Shown piece after piece: positions 58,026 to 64,000 of a stretch of 64,000 bases of DNA. The notes beneath the pieces were generated by a model. The model saw only the letters and a program-made list of their open reading frames with translations, did not search any database and was not told the DNA's origin. The stretch comes from Microbacterium sp. YJN-G. Lineage in GTDB: Bacteria > Actinomycetota > Actinomycetes > Actinomycetales > Microbacteriaceae. Location of the stretch: NCBI RefSeq assembly GCF_015040615.1, contig NZ_CP060402.1, positions 310,001 to 374,000 of the forward strand. Reading direction: 5' to 3'. Position 1 is the stretch's first letter, and each line of letters starts with the position of its first letter. The position numbers were made by a program, and so were the translations under genes.

Positions 58026-58499
58026 GTGATCACGAAAGAACACGATCTGTGCTTGCTGCATTACGGTCAGCTCACCACCCCGATCGACCGCGTCATCCTC
58101 GAAGCGCCCGTATGGCCCAACGATCTCCGCTCGTTCGTCGGGGACGGTGAGCGGTGCGTGCACATCGCCCTGCCGCGCCAAAGAGTCCGGTGGAACGGAC
58201 TGTTCACCGCGGTTCGGCTCCTCGCAGAGCGCACCGCACATGTGGGAGTACACGTGCAGCCGGAGCGGGCAGGGTTCAGCCTCGACCCGGCGGTCTTGCT
58301 GCATTCTCGCACTCGACGGCACCGCGAGATTCTCACCGCGGTGCTCGCGGATGCCGCCGCCGCGAGGGTTGAGCTGACCCCCGAGCAGGTGCGCGTCGAA
58401 TCCTACTCAGCCACACGTTCTTCCCTCCGCCTCCCACCCTCCGCAGGTCGGGCACAGGCGTGGGGAGTGATGTCCGTGGCATGGCTCCCGCTCGCCTGA
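58026..58499 (+). CDS. conserved-looking hypothetical protein of the TerC operon
   Basis: 157 residues from a GTG start, 2 bases after the previous stop. Soluble, no signal peptide or membrane segment. MITKEHDLCLLHYGQL, PVWPNDLRSFVGDGERCVHI and RTRRHREILTAVLADAAAAR are the most structured stretches; I recognise no family. Tight spacing places it in the TerC copy 2 transcription unit. Confidence 0.65.
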   Translation: MITKEHDLCLLHYGQLTTPIDRVILEAPVWPNDLRSFVGDGERCVHIALPRQRVRWNGLFTAVRLLAERTAHVGVHVQPERAGFSLDPAVLLHSRTRRHREILTAVLADAAAARVELTPEQVRVESYSATRSSLRLPPSAGRAQAWGVMSVAWLPLA

Positions 58500-58610
58500 C
58501 CTGCCACGTGATCGACCAACGTTCGCGAAGCAGGAGGGACGTCCACTCGCCCGGAAGAGGCGCACTCACGTTCCACAGAACCCCAGCACCTACCCAGAAG
58601 GAAGACGCTC

Positions 58611-59528
58611 ATGACCATGTTTGACCGCCTCACCGGCCTGGCCCAACGGGCACTCAACAAGACCCCCGCGCCTGCGCAGACCCCTGGCAGCGAACCGCGC
58701 GACTGGAAAAGCACACTGCGTGGTGCGGTGGGCGCGATCACCGGCGCCGCGCCCACCCCGCCTGCCCCGGGCAGCGCGCCGGCGACACCCGTCCCGCCAG
58801 CGGGACCCGGGCATCCGCTCAGCCCACCTGCCGGCGCACCCGCCGGCACCGCACCCTCGAAGACCGTCGGGCTGACCTCACCCCCGGCAAACGATCACGC
58901 GTCCGAGCGTGCCGCAGTGGCCCGCTACGAATACCTCCTACATACCGCCGAGCCTGCCCAGTTGGAGCGGATCCACGCCGATGCGTTCAGCCGACTCACT
59001 CCTGCAGAACGCAACCAAATCCAGGCGCGACTGCGGACCGAACTCCCCCTCGCAGAACAGCCCCGCACATCCCAACCGGCTGATCTTGCCCGCACCGCCA
59101 CCCGCGCCGAGGCAGCTCGGCCTGGTGCTCTGGCTGGGATCCTCGCTCGTACCCCTCGAACCGGTAACGCCACCACCGGGCAGAGGGCCGGCGTGGCCGC
59201 CGCCGGTGCTGCCGGTGGGCTCTTGGTTGTCGTCGCTGCCGGCGCGATCGGAAGTGCCATTGCCGCGCCTCTTCTTGCCGAAGCGCTCACCGCGGGCGTC
59301 GATTTCGATGCTCTTGCCGGCGCGATCGACCTTTCCGCGCTTGCCACGGGACTGGAGGACGTCACCGCCACAGCCACCGACTTTGCCGGCGGGGCGAGTG
59401 ATCTAGCTGGCGGGGCGAGCGACCTCGCTGCCGGAGCCACAGCGGGCTTGGGCGAGAACATCAGTGGCTTCGGGGAACAACTCTCCAACATTGACATCCC
59501 TGGCTGGGGAAACCTCTTCGGCAGATGA
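58611..59528 (+). CDS. Pro/Ala-rich protein with glycine-alanine tail
   Basis: 305 residues, ATG 58611 after AGAAGGAAG. Residues 1-100 are Pro/Ala-rich linker. Then a helical region AVARYEYLLHTAEPAQLERI plus FSRLTPAERNQIQARLRTEL, a pattern found in actinobacterial hypothetical proteins sometimes labelled as cation-transporting ATPase-like without ATPase motifs. A hydrophobic stretch (AAAGAAGGLLVVVAAGAIGS) follows, and the C-terminus has repeats of GGASDLAGGASDL. No catalytic motif. Probably a membrane-associated structural or envelope protein; function unknown. Confidence 0.65.
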   Translation: MTMFDRLTGLAQRALNKTPAPAQTPGSEPRDWKSTLRGAVGAITGAAPTPPAPGSAPATPVPPAGPGHPLSPPAGAPAGTAPSKTVGLTSPPANDHASERAAVARYEYLLHTAEPAQLERIHADAFSRLTPAERNQIQARLRTELPLAEQPRTSQPADLARTATRAEAARPGALAGILARTPRTGNATTGQRAGVAAAGAAGGLLVVVAAGAIGSAIAAPLLAEALTAGVDFDALAGAIDLSALATGLEDVTATATDFAGGASDLAGGASDLAAGATAGLGENISGFGEQLSNIDIPGWGNLFGR

Positions 59529-59877
59529 CTGAGGCCATCACGTCATTTGACCTCGGGCTGCGACTGGGGTGGCCATCGGAGTGAATTAGTCGGCTGCGAG
59601 AGGTCGACGCTCCGCGCAACCGACCAATACTGCACCCCTCAGTATTGACTCTCCGCCAGTCCGCGGGCTGGGCATCTCGTAGGTCCGAGACGAGATCGAG
59701 AGGCGGGCAGCCCCGCCGGCTGCAAGAGGGTAGCGGACGGCACCCCGCTCCGTGCCGCGCTTTCGCGGCATATCCTCCCTCGCTGCGCTCGGTCCGGTAT
59801 TCCACGACGCGGCACTGCGCAGCGCACCGTCCACTAGGAGTCGGCAGCTATCCGGCCGGAGCAGGAGTGCGGGCAGC
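59529..59877. other. non-coding stretch with two perfect stem-loops
   Basis: No credible gene in 349 bases. CAATACTG (59625-59632) and CAGTATTG (59640-59647) form a perfect 8-bp inverted repeat around CACCCCT. TGCCGCG (59753-59759) and CGCGGCA (59764-59770) form a 7-bp stem with loop CTTT. Between convergent genes, so terminators, an RNA, or a transfer/resolution site of the element are all possible. Confidence 0.55.
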
Positions 59878-60876
59878 TCAGCGTGAGATCGATGTCCCTG
59901 GTGTAGCTGGGGTGACGGTCGGGGCTGCGATATCAGGCGAGACGTAAGGGACAGAGCGCTGCTTGAGCGCTGCGAGGCTCGATCGCAGGGAGGCCAGCTG
60001 GATGGGCACGACCTTGGAGTCCGGGGGAACCGGTAGATCGGGCACCACCTTCCGGATCGCCATCTCGTGAAGCTCGATGATCGACTCGACCGCAGCGTGA
60101 GGAATCGAGCGCAGCGATTGCGCGTACGCGGTCATATGGCGCAACTCGCTCAGCCACTGCGTTGCTTCGAGGGCGGACATCCGCTCAGAGCATGACGCGC
60201 GAAATGCGGCAGATACGTCGGCCATCGCCATGGGGTCGGCGCGGTGAGCATCGAGCACGGTCTGCCCTCGTCGGCCGATCACCGATACGCGTTCGACGGC
60301 CGAGTCAGTCACGGATGCCGAAACGAGCGCATCAACATCCGCGAGGCTCCGCTCATTCTCCACAGGGGTGACGAATCGCGACTGCAGACCCTGCTGCATC
60401 TGCCGCAAGCCTCGCGACGTCGCCGACAACAGACTCTCCTCGTTGCGGGCGGCGGCGACGACGACGTGCACTTGATAGTTGGAGGCCGCGAAGCGGCGTG
60501 CTACAGCAAGCGCAGTGCTCGGTGAACGGAACGCACCCTCGAGAAGCAACGAATAGCGGTTCTCACGCGCAGAAGCGATGCTCGCTTGCAGCCAGGTGGC
60601 CGCGGCCTCAGACAGTTCGTTCCGGCCGGCCACTGACGCACGGAAAGACGGGTCGAGATAGCGCGGATGAAACGCTTGAAGATCCTCGCTCGAGATCGGA
60701 ACGAGATTGCCGCCATGCATTCGTCGAACCAGCGCGATCGCTCGTCCGACGCCCGTCCCCGTTGCTCCGGCAAGCAGGACCAACACCGGGTGCGGATCGG
60801 GCTTTGCGCCGTGGAACACCGATCGCAGCACGAGCGTCTCGAGGTCCGCGGCGGAAGTCTCTGGAGGATTAGCCAC
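59878..60876 (-). CDS. zeta-toxin-like kinase with degenerate P-loop
   Basis: 332 residues from a GTG start overlapping the upstream small gene by 8 bases. The zeta-toxin layout is visible: P-loop region VLVLLAGATGTGVGRAIA, ISSEDLQAFHPRYLDPSF at the position of the substrate-binding Asp/HP motif, and LLEGAFRSPSTALAVARRFA. The P-loop lacks the usual Lys-Ser/Thr: GxxGxGK(S/T) reads GATGTGVG here (Val43, Gly44). Active zeta toxins phosphorylate UDP-N-acetylglucosamine. This copy may be inactive or use a different substrate. Confidence 0.72.
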   Translation of the reverse strand: MANPPETSAADLETLVLRSVFHGAKPDPHPVLVLLAGATGTGVGRAIALVRRMHGGNLVPISSEDLQAFHPRYLDPSFRASVAGRNELSEAAATWLQASIASARENRYSLLLEGAFRSPSTALAVARRFAASNYQVHVVVAAARNEESLLSATSRGLRQMQQGLQSRFVTPVENERSLADVDALVSASVTDSAVERVSVIGRRGQTVLDAHRADPMAMADVSAAFRASCSERMSALEATQWLSELRHMTAYAQSLRSIPHAAVESIIELHEMAIRKVVPDLPVPPDSKVVPIQLASLRSSLAALKQRSVPYVSPDIAAPTVTPATPGTSISR

Positions 60877-61105
60877 TAGCGGGCCCGACGTTGTGGATCG
60901 CGTTAAGTTTCGCGACGACCTCGTCGCGATCGAATCCGTTCACGTTGTAAAGCTCCGAGCGAGCCTGCGCGATCCGAATTGCGACGCTCGCGTCATGAGC
61001 TTCGCTAGACGCGAGGAGTCCGGCTATGGCTACGCGTGCCTCGTCGCGGAGCGCCTCATAAAGCACCGCATCGTTCACTCGCCATTGTGAAGGGCGCTGG
61101 GACAT
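60869..61105 (-). CDS. small partner of the zeta-like protein (putative antitoxin)
   Basis: 78 residues from ATG 61105, with CAAGGAG six bases upstream. Mostly helical (NDAVLYEALRDEARVAIAGL, RSELYNVNGFDRDEVVAKLN); no helix-turn-helix seen. It overlaps the zeta-like gene by 8 bases in the order antitoxin-toxin, the usual layout of zeta systems. The sequence itself does not match epsilon or PezA that I know, so the role is inferred from position and size. Confidence 0.6.
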   Translation of the reverse strand: MSQRPSQWRVNDAVLYEALRDEARVAIAGLLASSEAHDASVAIRIAQARSELYNVNGFDRDEVVAKLNAIHNVGPASG

Positions 61106-61216
61106 GTTGACTCCTTGCCGCGAGTTTACCAATGGCGCTGGTGCAGGACCGGCCCGGGAATCTGCGGTGTCAGAGGCGCCCCCTACGATCGCGGTGGGCC
61201 GGGGAAGGGGACCGGT

Positions 61217-61540
61217 GTGGGATCGAGTAAGCGTCTCGCGGAACTGTATGCCAAGTACGCGGCTGAGAAGCACCTCGCGAGATTGATGGAGGAAGCGCCC
61301 CTCCAGTCACTCGCCTCCCGAGAGCTGGAACTGGACCGGCTGCCGGTGACGATCTACCCGCACCCACGAGGATGTCAGGCCTGGGTGCGTATCGGGCCAC
61401 ACGCGGTCCGTGTTTCGGCCAGGATCGTGCGGTCGACTTCACGTGCCGCCGGGATTGAGTTTGTCGTCGAGGAACGGACAGTACGGTGCTGGGTCTGGGG
61501 TTCGGCCGTCGACGTGGAAGCAGCGGACGAGGAGGCGTAA
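61217..61540 (+). CDS. small element-encoded protein, unknown
   Basis: 107 residues from a GTG at 61217, seven bases after GGGGAAGGGG. A charged N-terminal helix (KRLAELYAKYAAEKHLARLM) and a beta-rich half with VTIYPHPRGCQAWVRIGPHA and VRCWVWGSAVDVE. Divergent from the zeta pair with about 110 bases between. Similar small proteins occur in integrative elements of related bacteria as far as I can recall, without known function. Confidence 0.6.
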   Translation: MGSSKRLAELYAKYAAEKHLARLMEEAPLQSLASRELELDRLPVTIYPHPRGCQAWVRIGPHAVRVSARIVRSTSRAAGIEFVVEERTVRCWVWGSAVDVEAADEEA

Positions 61541-61595
61541 GGTCAAACTTCAAGGCCCCACATCTGAGTGGATCGCCGCGCGCGGACTCTGGCCA

Positions 61596-61808
61596 ATGAG
61601 CGCCGATCCAAGCGAACTCGTGATTCCCGACCACGTGCTGAACGACGTGGAGCTCTCGCTCGCGACCAAGGGACTGTTCGCGCTACTCGTCGCGTCTCAA
61701 GGACAACCCATCGACCCATTCGACGACGCGCTCGAAGACCCAGCCGACATCTCGGCAGCGATTGACGAGCTTCTCCTGGCGGGACTGACTGTCCGCGTCG
61801 TGAGATGA
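61596..61808 (+). CDS. small winged-helix-like protein
   Basis: 70 residues from ATG 61596. IPDHVLNDVELSLATKGLFA, then LLVASQGQPIDPF and PADISAAIDELLLAGLTVRV, resembles one winged-helix repeat as found in replication initiators or small regulators (helix, then a helix ending in LLLAGLV and a strand). No start with a strong ribosome-binding site, so the N-terminus is uncertain. The following 211 bases up to the next gene show nothing recognisable. Confidence 0.5.
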   Translation: MSADPSELVIPDHVLNDVELSLATKGLFALLVASQGQPIDPFDDALEDPADISAAIDELLLAGLTVRVVR

Positions 61809-62019
61809 GCGCAGCGGCTGTTGAAACGCAGTCGACTCGAACGGGCTGCGCATCATTCCGCGGCGCACGTCGCACGTCGATCCCCAAGCGCGCGCTGAAC
61901 GATAGCTGGACCCTCGTGAGCAATCTTCGGTCCTTCGGTAGGGAGCCCCGCTGCGAGATTGGCGCAGGACGCGCTCGCGTTACGCGGAAGGATGATGCTG
62001 GGCGGCTACCGTAGTGACC

Positions 62020-64000
62020 GTGCCGAAGTCGTTGTCGATGAATGAGATCCGAACTCGAGCCGCGCAGTTCATCCGCGACTGGGAGGACGAGCCCGGTGAC
62101 GAGAAGCAGCAGGCGCAGTCATACGTTCGGGACCTGCTCGGAGTGTACGGAATCACTCAGACCCGCGCTGCCTTCTATGAGAAGCGCGTCAACCGCTCGT
62201 CGACCGGCTCCCGCGGATACATCGACGCGCTGATCCCCGGCCTCGCGCTGATCGAGATGAAGTCTGCCGGCAAGGATCTCGTCGCGGCAGAGCAGCAAGC
62301 GCTCGACTACATCGACGATCTCCCCGATCCCGAGGTTCCCCGCTGGGTTCTGACGAGCGACTTTCATCGGCTTCGGCTGCTCGACCTGCATGCCAAGGAC
62401 GACGGTGTCCGGGAGTTCACTCTGACCCAGTTGCGGGATCACGCCGACCGACTGGCCTTTCTCGCTGGCTACGGGGAGCGCACTTTCGGGTCGAAGGCTC
62501 AGGAGGAGGCGTCGATCAAGGCGGCGAAGCTGATGGCGTCGCTGTACGAGGCCCTCGAGGATTCGGGGTACGACGATCACGAGGCGTCGGTGTTCTTGGT
62601 GCGCACTCTCTTCGCGCTCTATGCCGATGACGCTGGGGTGTGGGATCGCGATCTGTTCCTAGAGTTCCTCGAAACGCGTACCGCCCAAGACGGCTCTGAT
62701 CTCGGCCCGCAGCTGTCGCTGCTTTACCAGGTCATGGGCCGAGAGCCCAGCCGGCGGCAATCAAACCTCGACGAGCTGATCGCACGCTTCCCATACGTCA
62801 ACGGCGGCATCTTCGAGGAATCAGTGTCGATCCCCTCGTTCGACACTGGAATGCGCGATCGGCTGATCGCCGCGGCCATGTTCAACTGGTCAGCGATCTC
62901 GCCGGCCATCTTCGGCAGCCTCTTCCAAGCAGTCAAAGACAAAGCCGCTCGCCGCGAGCTCGGCGAGCACTACACCACCGAGACCAACATCATGAAGGTC
63001 ATCGGTCCAATGTTCCTTGACGAGTTGCGGCAACGATTCTCTGACGACTACCACGACACCGGCAAGCTCAAGAAGTTGCGCTCTGACATGGGGCAGATGC
63101 GATTCCTCGACCCGGCGTGCGGCTGCGGCAACTTCCTCGTGGTCGGCTATCGACAGATGCGCGCGCTCGATCTCGAGATCCTCCTACGTATCCAGGAGCT
63201 CTCAGGCGACACCGCCCGCACGATGTTCTTCACCGAGGAGCACCTTTCCGTTCGGCTGTCGAGCTTCCATGGCATTGAGCTCGAGGAGTGGCCGGCCCAG
63301 ATCGCCGCCACTGCGTTACACCTGGTGGAACACCAGGCGAACCAAGCGATGGAGCTGGCTCTGGGCGCCGCACCGGACTCCCTTCCGCTGGACAAGATCC
63401 GAAGCATCCAGGTCGGCAACGCACTGCGCGTGGACTGGGGCGACGTCGTCGAACCGACCGAGCACCTGTACATCATGGGCAACCCGCCTTTCCTCGGTCA
63501 CGCGACTCGCTCGCTCGAGCAGGCCCAGGAGTTGCGGGACGTGTGGCGTCGCACAGACATCGGCCGGCTCGACTACGTCACCGGCTGGTATGCAAAGGCG
63601 CTCGAACTGTTCAACCGACAGAGGTACGTGGGGGAGTTCGCTTTCGTCTCCACGAACTCGATCGCGCAGGGCGAGCCGGTACCGGCGCTGTTCGGCCCTG
63701 TCTTCGCCGCCGGGTGGCGCATCAAGTTCGCTCACCGCACGTTCGCGTGGACGAGCGAAGCACCCGGCGCCGCCGCAGTGCACTGCTCTGTCATCGGATT
63801 CGACCGAGCACAGAAGAAGCGCGCTCGACTATTCGACTACTCGGGCAACGTGAAGGGCGAACCCATCGAGCTGCCGGTCACCGGACAACTCAACGGATAC
63901 CTGGTGGACGGGCCCAACGCGCTCGTCGAGCAGCGTCGCACGCCACTGTCTCCGCAGCTCCCGCCGATGGTGTTCGGCAACATGGCCCGTGACGACGGCA
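62020..64000 (+). CDS. MmeI-like type IIL restriction-modification enzyme (3' partial)
   Basis: Open frame from GTG 62020 (alternatives GTG 62014, ATG 62038) to the right edge, at least 660 codons without a stop. Residues 69-81 hold Asp69-x9-Glu79-x-Lys81 (GYIDALIPGL...IEMKSAGKDL), the PD-ExK nuclease site with the spacing of MmeI. A helical spacer follows (GEHYTTETNIMKVI is the typical entry to the methylase), then SAM-binding DPACGCGNFLVVGYRQMRAL (from residue 364) and the adenine-methylase motif MGNPPFLGH (Asn488). The specificity domain lies beyond the window. Such single-chain enzymes methylate one strand and cut about 20 bases away. Confidence 0.87.
   Translation, partial: MPKSLSMNEIRTRAAQFIRDWEDEPGDEKQQAQSYVRDLLGVYGITQTRAAFYEKRVNRSSTGSRGYIDALIPGLALIEMKSAGKDLVAAEQQALDYIDDLPDPEVPRWVLTSDFHRLRLLDLHAKDDGVREFTLTQLRDHADRLAFLAGYGERTFGSKAQEEASIKAAKLMASLYEALEDSGYDDHEASVFLVRTLFALYADDAGVWDRDLFLEFLETRTAQDGSDLGPQLSLLYQVMGREPSRRQSNLDELIARFPYVNGGIFEESVSIPSFDTGMRDRLIAAAMFNWSAISPAIFGSLFQAVKDKAARRELGEHYTTETNIMKVIGPMFLDELRQRFSDDYHDTGKLKKLRSDMGQMRFLDPACGCGNFLVVGYRQMRALDLEILLRIQELSGDTARTMFFTEEHLSVRLSSFHGIELEEWPAQIAATALHLVEHQANQAMELALGAAPDSLPLDKIRSIQVGNALRVDWGDVVEPTEHLYIMGNPPFLGHATRSLEQAQELRDVWRRTDIGRLDYVTGWYAKALELFNRQRYVGEFAFVSTNSIAQGEPVPALFGPVFAAGWRIKFAHRTFAWTSEAPGAAAVHCSVIGFDRAQKKRARLFDYSGNVKGEPIELPVTGQLNGYLVDGPNALVEQRRTPLSPQLPPMVFGNMARDDG

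Larger units (their letters stand above)
50325..64000. mobile_element. integrative element inserted at tRNA-Ser (left end)
   Basis: An integrase gene begins 20 bases after the tRNA 3' end and reads towards it, followed by excisionase-like, ParA and partition-like genes: the usual left end of an actinobacterial integrative element. Base composition is more mixed than in the backbone, and several genes are broken. I could not find a second copy of the tRNA 3' end to the right, so the element should continue past the window. No relaxase or transfer gene is visible, so conjugation cannot be claimed. Where imported cargo ends and backbone resumes cannot be decided here. Confidence 0.7.

Noticed and set aside
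54337..59528. Tellurite-resistance (ter) operon
   Set aside because: Only TerC-family proteins are present; no TerB, TerD/TerZ-type or other ter genes, so the name is not justified.
50325..64000. Right attachment site of the element
   Set aside because: I looked for a second copy of the tRNA 3' end (TTCAAATCCCTCCG) downstream and did not see one in the window.

Overview
The window is high-GC actinobacterial DNA. Two things point to Microbacteriaceae, probably Microbacterium: the backbone strongly prefers the hexamer GGATGC/GCATCC, and the gene families have actinobacterial architecture (bifunctional rhamnulose-phosphate aldolase/dehydrogenase, LplABC-type importers, DUF624 proteins). This placement is inference; there is no rRNA or housekeeping gene in the window to confirm it.

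Region 1 (1-11.8 kb) is aromatic catabolism. It opens with the end of a MobA-like 3-hydroxybenzoate 4-monooxygenase and a MarR regulator. After a nucleotidyltransferase-like gene and a Fic gene comes a LysR regulator, divergent to a tightly packed operon for the protocatechuate 4,5-cleavage pathway: ligJ, ligK, ligI, a fused ligAB, ligC, an aldo/keto reductase and a ModA-like protein without signal peptide. Every pathway step has a recognisable enzyme except the oxalomesaconate isomerase (LigU/GalD). The ModA-like protein is a good candidate for that step. Gene debris lies on both flanks: an MFS tail at 3.4 kb, and two head-truncated genes back to back at 11.4-11.8 kb.

Region 2 (11.8-50.1 kb) is a large locus for pectin rhamnogalacturonan-I and rhamnose. 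rhaM-rhaI-rhaEW-rhaB runs leftward. A YesL-like protein, an LplABC-type oligosaccharide importer, a DUF1961 protein and a PL26-like exo-rhamnogalacturonan lyase run rightward from a mirrored promoter. A secreted 2094-residue protein combines rhamnogalacturonan acetylesterase and PL11 lyase modules. Two GH35 beta-galactosidases, a serine hydrolase, a small acetylesterase, a LacI regulator, an ABC exporter, a DUF6807 protein, a Gfo/Idh oxidoreductase, a second sugar importer with two paralogous binding lipoproteins and a second LacI regulator follow. LacI-type operators of two kinds (GGAAAGCGCTTTCC-like and TGAAACGTTTCA-like) sit at most of the promoters and suggest one regulon.

Region 3 (50.2-64.0 kb) begins with tRNA-Ser(GCU), followed at once by a tyrosine integrase reading towards it, an excisionase-like protein, a ParA ATPase and a helix-type DNA-binding partner gene with palindromic repeats in its 3' end. 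This is the left end of an integrated element whose right end is not in the window. The cargo includes a glutaredoxin-like protein, two TerC-family membrane proteins, several unknown membrane-associated proteins, a zeta-toxin-like pair with a degenerate P-loop, and, running off the right edge, a MmeI-like type IIL restriction-modification enzyme. Broken genes (CNNM/hemolysin-like N-terminus, HTH C-terminus) mark past rearrangements inside this region.
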